Source of the DNA: Sipunculus nudus
Lineage: Eukaryota; Annelida; Sipuncula; Golfingiida; Sipunculidae
Length of the DNA: 64,000 nt
Direction of reading: 5' to 3'
Assembly: GCA_026874595.1 (NCBI GenBank)
Contig: CM049318.1
Span: forward strand, 49,752,750-49,816,749
The notes under the pieces are model-generated. The model ran no database searches. It was not told the DNA's origin and worked only from the letters and a program-made list of their open reading frames with translations. Shown piece after piece: positions 36,341-47,858 of this stretch. Position 1 is the first letter of the stretch. Every line of letters starts with the position of its first letter. The position numbers and the translations under genes were made by a program.

Positions 36341-37667
36341 GTGATGTTTCCCGCCACATCCGTTAATTGGCGCATAAGAAACTAGATGTATCGGAACGAC
36401 ACGACTGCCCCCGCCTCGGGCAAATTAGAAACATTTGTAAAATTTTGAAACATTTTTTAAGTTCAGGAGGTTTCGTATGGTCAAAAGTAGGTCAAGAAGG
36501 GCAAAATGCAAACTTGATCTGTAACGGGTCATTATCAAGCAACACACCAAAAATCATGCAGTATATGCAGGCATTGTGAAAAAAAGTCCATACATGTACA
36601 TTTTCCATAAAAATTGCTGTGTTTCATGAAATTTTCTATGTTTAGGAGCCGTAAAACAATCAAAAGTAGGACAACCAGGACGAAACGCGAACTCAATCTG
36701 TAACTGTCATTATCTGCCCACACATAAAAAATCAGGGTGGTATCTGCAGGCATTGCGAAAAAAAGTCTGTGCATGTGTATTTGTCATGAAAATTTCTATT
36801 TTTCATGAAATTTTCTAAGTTAAAGAGGCGTAAAATGTTCAAAAGTAGGTCAACCTGGACGAAACGCGAACTCGATCTGTAACTGGTCATTATCTGCCTA
36901 CACACCAAAAATCAGGCCCGTATCTGCAGGCACTGTGAAAAAAGTCCATACATGTGCACTTTTTTATGAAATTTTCTATGTTAGAGCACCGTCAAACGGT
37001 CAAAAGTAGGTCAACTGGGACAAAACGTAAACTCAATCTGTAACTGGTCATTATCTGCCCACACACCAAAAATCAGGCCAATATCTGCAGGTATTGCGAA
37101 GAAAAGTCTTTACAAGTGTATTTGTCATGAAAATTTATATTTTACATGAAATTTTCTATGTTCAGGTGCCATAAAACAGTCAAAAGTAGGTCAACTGGGA
37201 CGAAACGCGAACTCTATCTGTAACTGGTCAATATCTGCCCACACACTAAAAATCAGGCCAATATCTGCAGGCATTGCGAAAAAAAGTCCGTACATGTGTA
37301 TTTGTCATGAAATTTCATATTTTTCATGAAATTTTCTATGTTCAGGAGCCGTAAAACAGTCAAAATTAGGTCAACCGGGGCGAAACGCGAACTCGATATG
37401 TAACTGGTCTATATCTGCCCACACACCAAAAATCAGGCCAATATCTGCAAGCATTGCGAAAAAAAAGTCTGTACATGTGTATTTGTCATGAAAATTTCTA
37501 TTTTTCATGAAATTTTCTAAGTTAAAGAGGCGTTAAATGCTCAAAAGTAGGTCAACCGGGACGAAACGCGAACTCGATCTGTAACTGGTCATTATCTGCC
37601 CACACACAAAAAATCAGGCCAATATCTGCAGGCATTGCGAAAAAAAATCCGTACATGTGTTTTTGAT
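36341..37667 (+). repeat. 1,327 bp near-identical duplication, copy 1
   Basis: Repeated at 37668-38994 with constant offset 1,327 and only a few substitutions seen (such as GACTGC/GAATGC near 36404, GTTTCGT/GTGTCGT, AGGACAACC/AGGTCAACC). Includes the element head plus about seven units. Confidence 0.9.
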
Positions 37668-38994
37668 GTGATGTTTCCCGCCACATCCGTTAATTGGCGC
37701 ATAAGAAACTAGATGTATCGGAACGACACGAATGCCCCCGCCTGGGGCAAATTAGAAACATTTGTAAAATTTTGAAACATTTTTTAAGTTCAGGAGGTGT
37801 CGTATGGTCAAAAGTAGGTCAAGAAGGGCAAAATGCAAACTTGATCTGTAACGGGTCATTATCAAGCAACACACCAAAAATCATGCAGTATATGCAGGCA
37901 TTGTGAAAAAAAGTCCATACATGTACATTTTCCATAAAAATTGCTGTGTTTCATGAAATTTTCTATGTTTAGGAGCCGTAAAACAATCAAAAGTAGGTCA
38001 ACCAGGACGAAACGCGAACTCAATCTGTAACTGTCATTATCTGCCCACACATAAAAAATCAGGGTGGTATCTGCAGGCATTGCGAAAAAAAGTCTGTGCA
38101 TGTGTATTTGTCATGAAAATTTCTATTTTTCATGAAATTTTCTAAGTTAAAGAGGCGTAAAATGTTCAAAAGTAGGTCAACCTGGACGAAACGCGAACTC
38201 GATCTGTAACTGGTCATTATCTGCCTACACACCAAAAATCAGGCCCGTATCTGCAGGCACTGTGAAAAAAGTCCATACATGTGCACTTTTTTATGAAATT
38301 TTCTATGTTAGAGCACCGTCAAACGGTCAAAAGTAGGTCAACTGGGACAAAACGTAAACTCAATCTGTAACTGGTCATTATCTGCCCACACACCAAAAAT
38401 CAGGCCAATATCTGCAGGTATTGCGAAGAAAAGTCTTTACAAGTGTATTTGTCATGAAAATTTATATTTTACATGAAATTTTCTATGTTCAGGTGCCATA
38501 AAACAGTCAAAAGTAGGTCAACTGGGACGAAACGCGAACTCTATCTGTAACTGGTCAATATCTGCCCACACACTAAAAATCAGGCCAATATCTGCAGGCA
38601 TTGCGAAAAAAAGTCCGTACATGTGTATTTGTCATGAAATTTCATATTTTTCATGAAATTTTCTATGTTCAGGAGCCGTAAAACAGTCAAAATTAGGTCA
38701 ACCGGGGCGAAACGCGAACTCGATATGTAACTGGTCTATATCTGCCCACACACCAAAAATCAGGCCAATATCTGCAAGCATTGCGAAAAAAAAGTCTGTA
38801 CATGTGTATTTGTCATGAAAATTTCTATTTTTCATGAAATTTTCTAAGTTAAAGAGGCGTTAAATGCTCAAAAGTAGGTCAACCGGGACGAAACGCGAAC
38901 TCGATCTGTAACTGGTCATTATCTGCCCACACACAAAAAATCAGGCCAATATCTGCAGGCATTGCGAAAAAAAATCCGTACATGTGTTTTTGTC
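37668..38994 (+). repeat. 1,327 bp near-identical duplication, copy 2
   Basis: The left junction fuses the end of a unit (GTGTTTTTG) directly to the head sequence ATGTGATGTTTCCC. This is what unequal crossing-over between units, or a collapsed or expanded assembly, would produce. Confidence 0.9.
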
Positions 38995-39416
38995 ATGAAA
39001 ATTTCTATTTTTCATGAAATTTTCTAAGTTTAGGAGCCGTAAAACGGTCAACAGTAGGTCATCCGGGACGAAACGCGAACTCGATCTGTAACTGGTCCAT
39101 ATCTGCCCACACACCAAAAATCAGGCCAATATCTGCAAGCATTGCAAAAAAATGTCCGTACAACTGTTTGATTTCGGAATGACGGAATGACGGAATGACG
39201 GACATGAGTAAAACTATATGCCCCGGCCACTTTGTGGCGGGGGCATAAAAAAACGTTAAAGTAGCTGTCAAGGTTTCACCCAGTAATTGATACAATTAGT
39301 ATTTTTTATAGAATCGCGCTTCATGAATATTTTAAGTTAATAAGCACCAAATTCACAGTAATGTCGCTATGTTGGTGCATAACATGACATGCCTTAATAA
39401 TGCAAATAATTTCTTC

Positions 39417-40210
39417 TGTTACAGATGTCTGTTACATGTATTGTGGACACTTGATTCGTGTGGCGCGGGCGTGGCTCGTTGCTGTAGCAACCTCGCCTGG
39501 CCAGGTGTTGCAGGCTCGGTGTAATCTGCATTGGTTGAACTCTGACGTGTAGAAACACAGCGCTCATGCTATTCTTGAACTTTCTTGGCTGTCGCGCTCT
39601 ATGAACGCGTGTCTTGTAATGTTCTTTGGGCGTGTGTATTTTGTATTGTTGGGTTCTTTCGATTGTTGGTGAAAAGAATTTTCTAGAATTTTCGGATGGA
39701 AAGTTATAAAAAGGGGCTGTGTTTTAGAGCCGAGGAGAGGAGAGAGAAATATTCCAGCGGACAAGGAAGATTGTGAGTCAGTTTTGGACCTATCCGATAA
39801 TTGCAGTAGTGTCAGGGATTCTACGAACTCTATGCAGATTTAGTGCGGCCTGTCTCCAGTTTGCTTTCGGGATTATTACAAGAACTTCCCTTTTTGATTA
39901 CAACAGAGTGATTTTGTGATTAAAATGGACTATTATTCTCTGAGAAGATTTTATGAAATGTCATCTGGATTATACGATTTAAAGGACTTGTTGTCGCTGT
40001 GACAGTTGTGTTATCCAGTTACTGTATACTTTATTTATTATACTGTCATTGTATTGATATGCTCTTGTACTGTTGTTATCCTGTGTAATTGTATTGATTT
40101 GGTGTATTGTAATGGTTGTTTTAAGAATAAATTATAATTATTTGTTAACAAAAAAACACTGACTTTTTATTCATTCACCTACACACGATTTCACCCTGCA
40201 TAGTGTTACA
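39417..40210 (+). mobile_element. LTR-like element, copy 1 (794 bp)
   Basis: Starts TGTTACAGATGTCT and ends TGTTACA, as TG...CA. It has a TATA box in GTTATAAAAAGGGGCTGTG at about 39703 and AATAAATTATAATTATTTG near 40125 as a possible polyadenylation signal. An inverted homologue lies at 50467-51233. This layout (TATA, transcribed part, poly-A signal) is that of a solo LTR. GAATCTGA follows the end in both copies, so the true border may be a few bases further; no target-site duplication was seen. No gag or pol frame adjoins. Confidence 0.6.
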
Positions 40211-40509
40211 GAATCTGAATGTTTGCGGGGTCAGGGTTTGATAAGGGCACGGAAATATAACAGGAAAAGACATTCTTAAGATGGGAATTTGCCCGCAAGA
40301 TAGGTTTGCCAATAGACCCGTACATTCCAAGTAGAAGCCGAAGGAATGCTTTGGGTACGACCGCGCCCTCATCCGCCCTTATTATAGTAGCTTACTTTGA
40401 TCACGTGTGGTGGAACTCCTTCAACTCAACACATCAAGTAGGGAGATGATGACGCCAAAAAACTCTTACCAGAGGCTTAATCTGTCGTATTTATCCGTTT
40501 TCTTTAACA

Positions 40510-40559
40510 ATATTCTCGCAATCCTTTGATTTCTCGTATCAAAGGATGATTGAGAATAT
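40510..40559. repeat. Short hairpin, 21-22 bp arms
   Basis: The left arm ATATTCTCGCAATCCTTTGAT pairs with 40538-40559 across a 7 nt loop (TTCTCGT), with a mismatch and bulge around the CGCAA/TGATTG position. Size is within range for a miRNA precursor core, but no known miRNA was recognised. Confidence 0.6.
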
Positions 40560-42413
40560 CCCTAAAGGCAAGTTGTGCGTAGATTAAACGAGACTTGCGC
40601 AGCGAAGCAAAAGATGTTTCCCCTATGACCCGGAAAGAGATGCATTATTAATGGAGCAATTGCCGAAAATCCATATTTCAAAATCTGACACAATATTGTT
40701 AAGCTAAAGTTTATATAAGAAGAATTTGATAATCTGAGAGTTCTTTTTTTGTAGAGACACTGAGACATTTAACACTTTTCCTGGTTTGCTTCTGTCGGCA
40801 AATCAGTAAATTTACTTCCAAATATAGTGTAAAATGAAGCTCAGTTAGGGAAATTCTGCTCGCGACAATACATCTGAAACTAAATTATTTTTATATGTTA
40901 TACCCGGGGCATCTGTTTTAGTGAAGAAATTCCCGAAACATTACATAAAAGATCACTATAAGTGGGCTGACCATGTTGTTCCGAAAATCACCATGGCTGT
41001 GCCAAAGGCAGTATTTGATTCCTTTTTTCACTAGATGTTTACCCAGTTCAGTCACACGACATATATTGTGCGGTCGCAGTTGGGCAACCTGGCCAGACGG
41101 GAATGCTAAAAAAAACGTTATTTTCAGACTTCATAAAAACGAAATTAATGAGACGAAAACAGGGCATGTAATACAAACAATCAGAATGACACCTGCGTCA
41201 GATGGTCTCACGACAGAAAATAGCGCCATTTCTGCCTTCTGAGATTAATGAGTCTACGATCAGCTTAGTACCGGCAGATTGCCTTTGCATCTTGGATCAG
41301 GAACGCACTGTTAGGTTCTTTGAAGTTAAAACTATTTTTGTCATTTTTTAAAACGCCTCATGGCCAACAATTACGCTGTCAATTGAAATAAACCAGACCA
41401 CTCATTAATTGTTTAGAATACTTTACAACAACACCTACCATATGCGAGTAAAATTCCGTAATAACTCAAGATTTTGGGAAATCCCTCTCTCTGCAGTGAC
41501 GGCAACCAGCTTGTACGCGATTCAGGAAATTACTCGTTAACAAAGGGACGGATATTCAATTTGGTTTCTGAGTTCACGTGTATTCTTTTGTGTTAATTCA
41601 TCATTCGAAGTCTTATGTTAAGATCGTCGGATGTTCACCACGAGGTCAATGTAACAGGATTGATCACTGTTTAAGTACATTCCCCCATACGACTTGTCTC
41701 ACGACAACCTTAACCTTACCTTCCCAATAAGCTGTGTATTTACGGCCAGACAGAAACCCGACAAATGGCAACGTGATCCTTTCTCTAAAGTCATTTACGT
41801 GGTCCCGTTGTTCTTCTTTCTCTTACCGTCTGAGTATTACGGTTGACACCAAAGGGTAACTGATATTCTTTGAACTGATTTATTTGTATATATTTAAAAG
41901 GAACACATACCTATGTGAGACGGCGACGAATCTGTATGCTTAAATGATCAAGTATCAGAAAATGGAACTGTCAGCTTGACATTTCTCAAGTCGTCACATC
42001 AGAAAATTTACTATAATTACACGCTTGAAGATTAGATCAGTATTGTTCAATGTTATATCACTTTTCTAAACTGTCCTTGAGTAAGCATGAAAAACACCTC
42101 TAGGGGGAATGACCGTAAGAAAATTGCCAGACAACCTGTAAACCCGTCGACCTGCCGCAGATCCAAGCAATCCAATGGTTAATGTACTTTTCATGGGTTG
42201 TGTAATGTATAACTTTAAATGTTTTTTTTTCTAAAAGTATACCTTAGAATATTAATTAAAAAAAGGGTTAAGGAAAAGAAGTAGTCCAGTCCAGGAGGAC
42301 TAATAACCAACCCTAAGCAAAGGTCTCCAGGAAAGTTCAGGCTGCAAAAATTGGGTCTGAAACACTTAAAAGGGGGAATCCGAACCTCCTGGACCTGCTC
42401 CGTCCCCACTCAA
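40560..42413. other. No convincing gene
   Basis: An 89-codon plus-strand frame at 40973-41242 has reasonable composition but no supported start, splice site or domain. Confidence 0.4.
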
Positions 42414-42463
42414 CCCCCCCCCCCCCCACCCTCACCCCCCCCCCCCCCCACCCCTCCCACCCC
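42414..42463 (+). repeat. Poly-C rich tract
   Basis: C runs of about 14 and 15 separated by ACCCTCA, followed by ACCCCTCCCACCCC. Potential i-motif or quadruplex (opposite strand) and a likely sequencing trouble spot. Confidence 0.9.
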
Positions 42464-42487
42464 AAGAGCGCATGTCCTGCCCAAAAA

Positions 42488-42643
42488 CACAGGCACTCGT
42501 TTCCCGCGCTAAAAATGGCCTAGAAACCGTAAACACATTGAGTATGGGCGATATACCAGTTATAAAAGAAAACTGGTATATCGTCCATACTCAATGTGTT
42601 TACGGTTTCTAGGCCATTTTAGTGCGGGAAACGAGTGCCTGTG
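42488..42643. repeat. Near-perfect 74 bp inverted repeat (hairpin)
   Basis: Arms 42488-42561 and 42571-42643 are reverse complements apart from two substitutions and one single-base gap, with a 9 nt loop (ATAAAAGAA). The arm begins CACAGGCACTCGTTTCCCGC and ends ATATACCAGTT. It contains no long frame. Could be a fold-back MITE, a palindromic duplication, or the source of a long hairpin RNA. Confidence 0.95.
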
Positions 42644-42649
42644 GCCCAA

Positions 42650-43490
42650 AAGGCATTTCCGTGCAATACGCGGTCACGCGGGTCCACTATAATCCCCATT
42701 GATCCCCCATATCCATTGTATCGCCTCAAAAGGACTTTTCCCTCTCAAAAGGAAGTAAAGGTTTTTAATCCAAAGACCACACTTCGCTTTCAATGCGAGG
42801 GCTTTTCAGCTTGGTCAACAGTGGGCACCGAGTCCAATGATGTGACCGCCGTTTGACAATTTTTTTATGGGTTACAGGTTTATCTTTCCATGATAACCAT
42901 GGTTTCAAAAATTCGGCCAAGTAATGTTTTTTATGAAGGTTTTTATTTCCAAAAAGAAGCCCCACAACTTAATTATCATTTGGGTTTGGGTGGGGGTTCA
43001 CATATATTTGTTAGGACCCGTTGTCTGTAGGGACGGTGAAACATGAAAAAATATCACCAGAACATCTTTATATTGATAACAAACTAGAATCTGTAGTCAG
43101 GGCTACAGACCCTCATCAAAATCTCCTTTAATATTAGTCATGTGTTCACGTGTATGCGCTTCATGTATGAACACTGTCATGCTTCAATAACACGAGATCA
43201 CCTTGCGTGGCAGAATAAATAAATACAAAAATCTCCTTTAATATTAGTCATGTGTTCACGTTTATGCGCTTCATGTATGAACACTGTCATGCTTCAGTAA
43301 CACGAGATCACCTTGCGTGGCAGAATAAATAAATACGAATGGGTGGCTTCCACACGGGCACAAAGAAATGGTCCTTTGTCATAATGGTTTATAAAAAAAT
43401 ATATTGTGGTGATTCTTATTACCCCCTAAATGAAATGGGCAATTGATATGTCTTTCCCCTTACCCTCTACAAATGATCAGCAAAACATTT
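42650..43490 (+). repeat. Diverged tandem duplication, copy A
   Basis: Collinear with 43500-44175: ATAATCCCCATTGATCCCCCAT / TATCCCCACTGATCCCCAT, AAAAGGAAGTAAA / CAAAGGAAGTAAA, ATAACCATGGTTT in both, and ATATATTGTGGTGATTC near the end of each. Copy A contains an extra 110 bp tandem. Confidence 0.75.
43118..43337 (+). repeat. 110 bp two-copy tandem repeat
   Basis: Units 43118-43227 and 43228-43337 differ at only two positions or so (GTGTATGCG/GTTTATGCG; CTTCAATAAC/CTTCAGTAAC). Each ends GGCAGAATAAATAAATAC. A single diverged equivalent exists in copy B near 43920-44010. Confidence 0.9.
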
Positions 43491-43499
43491 TTCGCCTGT

Positions 43500-44175
43500 C
43501 ACGCTTTTTCAGGAGGCGACCTGTTATCCCCACTGATCCCCATTCCCATTATATAGCCTGTTTAGGAATTTTACTTTGTCCAAAGGAAGTAAAAATTTGA
43601 AATTCAAGCGCGTAAAACATGTACATATGAATCTTTTGATAGAGAACATTTTTTCTATTGAGTGGACACAAAGAGCTGAGACCCTTTACACGAGCACCGT
43701 TTTATAGGTTTACAGGTATGTTGATTTTTATACATTTAGAAGTATCTATCAAATATAACCATGGTTTTAATAGTTCGGTCGATTTATCGGTTGTTTGAAA
43801 AATGTTTTTTTTTTCAAAAGGAAGCCCTGGGGAGGGGGGGGGGTGTTATTGTACCCACTTCTTAAGGTCCTTAATCTCTTGGGGACTTTGAAACCCCCGC
43901 CAGAATCTACTAATTAGTCGTTCGTTCATACGTGCACGTTTTGTGTAAAACATTGTCTTGGTTCAGAAACACGAGTTCACCAGGCGAGTGGCTGAACAAC
44001 TGCATACGAAGCTTCTACTCGGGGACAAAAAAATTGCCCCTTATAATAATTCCTATGTGGAATTGTGATTATGACACTTAAAAATATATATTGTGGTGAT
44101 TCCGATTACCTCCAACAATGTAATGGATTACGGATGCAGTTTTACTCTACCCCTCTACAAATTTTCAGCAAAATC
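43500..44175 (+). repeat. Diverged tandem duplication, copy B
   Basis: Older partner of 42650-43490, carrying an extra G-rich tract at 43831-43847. Its right end runs directly into the R4 block. Confidence 0.7.
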
Positions 44176-44880
44176 TGTTTATTACATTTTGCGTTAATTT
44201 GCTGAAAGACAATGCAACGAACCAAGGCTGAAGTGGTTTCTTTGTTAAATGCTTTCATCGAAATATATCAACATGCTTTCTTTTTATCTGGGAGGGTTGT
44301 CCATTATGCATCAGACCTGCTTATTCCATGACAATTTACAGTACTTAAACCAAACATTTAATACTATTGGAATATATTTTTCTGGGCCTGTCTTTTTACA
44401 TAGTCAGCTATACGTTTCGCGTAGAAGAGACTTTAACGACGTATGCATGTGTATACAAATAACGCATGTGTTTGTTAACATGCCTTAGACTGTACCCTCA
44501 ATTGACTACACTGAATAAACACCGTGTTTCACGATGTCGCCTGAACTTAAACTAATACTAAGCATCTTTCATATAAATTCACGGTACAATGCTTCTGGGT
44601 ACAATCGTTATATCTACGATATTTTCGAAGCAATGAAGCTGTCGGACTTATTTTGTTTATCGGGAATTTTTTTTTTTTTTTGGTTTGATTTCTAGAATAG
44701 AATAATTTTTCTTTCTGTGTTGATATTTTCGGGGAGAGTGTTCCTGGAGAATTCTAGCAGAAGTAATCATTATAACATATAAGTGAAACACATGACAAAA
44801 GTTCCTGCAAAAACCTTAGGATTAAAATATGCGTCGTTTAGTTCCTATATCAGCTCATTACGAACAAATACATCAGATAG
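44105..44880 (+). repeat. R4 repeat, uninterrupted copy
   Basis: Contiguous counterpart of the three pieces at 1-360, 2511-2849 and 3977-4090. It supplies the pre-insertion reference for both insertions near the window start. Confidence 0.7.
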
Positions 44881-45589
44881 AGCCGTGGATTTTCCACGGG
44901 AGCAGCTAGTTTCTAGTGAATACAAGGTAACCGGAGGAGAGCCGATCCATGTTAGTCCCGTACCTTTCACCCAAATAACACTTACAAATGCGGTCGACCA
45001 CGCCTCTCTAATGAGAGGAATTGAATGCCACCGACGTTTAGCTCCTAGAATCCTCATTGACCAGATATAAATTTTATTAATAAATTTCCTTTATATGAAA
45101 GGCAGCAAAACTGAGAAATAGAAAATTTTATTGGGCGCGAACCCTTTCCTGTTAAATATTCTATTAAGACGTGCAACAGCCATGCTGTAAAAAAATATTA
45201 AGAAAACCACGGTTATTTACATAATAAATAAGTGTTTAATCAATATCCGTTAGCCCACATTGCCTAGTCATTCAAAATGTTGCTTTAACTGTTACTTAAT
45301 AGAAACTGCAGAACCTTACATATGAGAGAAATCTGCAGAAATCACACAGAAAATACGAAAAAAAAAAAGTTATTTATATATTACAAATTTTGTGTCTTTT
45401 GTCGCGACGTTATTTTTGGACACCACCATTTGAATTATAGGCGTCTGTTTCAGCCGTCTGCGCGGCTCCCGCGGGTTATTGTAGCGGGAAGCCATCGCCT
45501 GATCACAGCAAACCCGGTCCAGACTGCTGGCTTATTGTTAAGAACGGTTATCTTGAAGCCCAGGAAACTCATCAGAATGACACGCGGAT
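44881..45589. other. No supported gene
   Basis: A plus-strand frame continues to 45070 (TNAVDHASLMRGIECHRR near its end) and an antisense frame overlaps it. Neither has convincing splice borders, apart from a donor-like GCATTTGTAAGTG on the minus strand near 45000. Confidence 0.35.
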
Positions 45590-45787
45590 TCACAGTGATG
45601 TCAACCTGAACTGACAAGGAGAAGACACTGAACTGTCTCCCAGTGAGGTGACGCTGGCAAACTGTAATCCTTCAGTGTCTCGGGTGGTAGTCCACGTGCC
45701 ATTGTTTTTGTTTTTAGTTATAGGACATTGCATGCCCGTTGATGTAAACGTTTGCCTTTCTGGTTTCGCATTATTACCAAGTATTAC

Positions 45788-45854
45788 CTGCCTTTGCCAG
45801 CAGACGGCGTGAGCGTGGCCCTTGGATCTCTTCGGATTTATCTCGACAACATTT
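45788..45854 (-). CDS. Candidate 67 bp internal exon
   Basis: On the minus strand an acceptor TATGCTCATTTCAG precedes 45854 and a donor AGGCAG|GTAATA follows 45788. The exon is open in two frames: NVVEINPKRSKGHAHAVC and KCCRDKSEEIQGPRSRRLL. If the donor is not used, the first frame runs on to a stop at about 45590 (88 codons from the acceptor). No family recognised. Confidence 0.25.
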
Positions 45855-45901
45855 CTGAAATGAGCATAATATGCATAAAGGAATCCTAAGTAGCTTAACA
45901 A

Positions 45902-47858
45902 ATAGAGACGTACTTCAACAGCTGTATATTCGTTTACAAGAGCCTCGCATTCCTAAAAGGACAAGCTTTTTTCTTTTTTAAATATACAACAGTGATTTTC
46001 TCTTGAATGCTCTTCAAGCAAAGTTAATTTATTCCATTATGGGTTTACCTACGCTCTGATCACAGCGCGTGACCTCCCGGCCCGGTGACCTTCCACTCAC
46101 ACGCTGTGAGAAATAGCAGGATTTTTCAGGTTTAGCAACACCCAGTCAGTTTACGCTGGATAAAGTAAAATCTGATTGGCTCTGCGTTTGAACGAATCTG
46201 CAGAACTGGTAGAAGAAATCTGATTGGCTTAGCGTGTAAACAAACAAAGCTTTACCCGTGGCAAGCTCGTGTTGCACGCCCCGGCAATACAGGAAATATG
46301 CAGACTGTGGGGGATAACTGACCTCAGGCAAGTCAGTATAGAGACTGTGTTGAAAGTTGACGATTGCATCGTGTGTAATACAATGGGGTGGAAAAAGTAT
46401 GTGCTACTAAGCGCTTTCCAAGGCAGTGTAAAGTGACCGGTACCTCGAAGAACATCCGATTGTGCCTGGTGACACCTGCAAGGTGTTTGGTTCAATATTA
46501 CGCAGGGGGAATTCCACAGAGACAGCACTGCCTGGTGGCCAAACCTGACCGCTACCGCGGTTCAATGCAACGGTAGTGTAGCGAAGAGTTGAGCGTAGCG
46601 TAACCGCTGCTAATGGAGCGTAGGGTTTGCCATGCTGTATTACATACTGGTGTCCATGGAAGATAAGTATTTTACCATATAAAATCCCCCCCCCCCAACA
46701 CGACCACCCCGCCAACACGACCCTTTTCGCTGGTTCCAAAGGTGGTCGTGTAAGCGAGTATTTCACTGTAACATGTTTGCCTGAAGAATATCTTATGCAT
46801 GATCTTGCTCATTTCCTGACTATTTTGCCAGATTTTACTTTACTTTATAGTAAGACAAACACATTTTCGTTTAGGAACTCTCAGTGGCTATCCTTCACAT
46901 TATAGAGAGGTTATAGACCGGAAACGCTCCCATGTGACAACAAATTACAGGCTTCAATATGGTAACAGTATCTCCCTTGCGTCTGCACAAGATTCTAAGG
47001 AAAGAATGAAGATATGTTTGCTTAATTTGAGTAATAACAGCCCATGACGTCACATTTACGTCAGGCCTATGTGTCACTTCATAGACCAAAGACCAGTGGT
47101 AAACACAGCTTGCTCTATCTCTTTGACTTGTCCTCTCACCTTTTTCAACCAAGTGATGTAGCATACTCTGTCCATCGCTCAAAACTCTACTGTTACGCAG
47201 TATGTCGACAACATTTAATCGAGCCTAATGATAAGTCAAAGTAACTATTTACTGATAGAAGTTTTAATTCCACAGATCAAGATACAAACCAAATCAAAAA
47301 TGTTACTTTTACTATTTTCCGATATAATCAGCGATTTATAATAAAAATAACATAACCTGTTTCAGGCTGATTAAAAAATATAAAAAAAATCAAACCATCT
47401 CTCAGCTGTCGTTTTGAATTATCTTTCGACTTCAGCGGTCACTAACACAAAATTTTTTCACCACCTGCATGCCCCATCAAACACACACACGTACCTTTGT
47501 CCCCTAGTGTGGGTAATTTATTATTGATGGGGTTAATGGATTTCAATTTTTCTTTCGTCTACTCCAAAAAGGAATCCAATAAACGTCGGCAGTAAATTAT
47601 AAGCTGGAAATCCAGTTATTAAAAGCGGCAGAGAAAGAATGGAAAATACGCCTCATTTATGAAATAAAACCAATATAATACTATACCTTGCTAAAACATC
47701 CTAACAGGGAAGACGCGGAAGTTTAAAAGACAAGATAATAAAACCATGTATTTGTAGGACAATCTTAGAATGATTTGACCCTTAGATATCTTGAATTATT
47801 CAGCGCTGGTGAGCCCTGTAGCTGTTATATGTAACAGTCATGAAGTAGGGTCCACATT
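45902..47858. other. Moderately GC-rich stretch with overlapping short frames
   Basis: 46050-46620 is GC-richer and holds several 60-120 codon frames on both strands, none with recognisable motifs. Two TCTGATTGGCT (inverted CCAAT) words lie at 46171-46181 and 46219-46229. A C run lies at 46686-46695. Confidence 0.4.

Larger units (their letters stand above)
36341..39247 (+). repeat. Satellite-like array of about 179 bp units in a larger element
   Basis: About fifteen units carry GTCAAAAGTAGGTCAAC, GACGAAACGCGAACTC, ATCTGTAACTGGTCATTATC, CCAAAAATCAGGCC and TCATGAAATTTTCTA. Spacing of the GCATTGCGAAAAAAAGTC block is 179, 178, 161, 180, 179 and 182 bp. The array starts with a non-repeat head (GTGATGTTTCCCGCCACATC; TGCCCCCGCC at about 36406). 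It ends with three GGAATGAC repeats and TATGCCCCGGCCACTTTGTG plus GGCGGGGGCATA. Head TGCCCCCGCC and tail GGCGGGGGCA are complementary, so head, array and tail look like one element. Short frames inside are by-products. Confidence 0.85.

Noticed and set aside
36367-38101. Paired identical frames 1,327 bases apart
   Set aside because: They are copies of satellite units; their identity reflects the DNA duplication, not protein constraint.
40973-41242. 89-codon plus-strand frame
   Set aside because: No start ATG context, acceptor or recognisable domain.
385-44500. GAGGGTACAG near 391 as the reverse complement of CTGTACCCTC at 44491, suggesting an inversion in the R4 copy
   Set aside because: Only ten bases match and the neighbours do not align when inverted.
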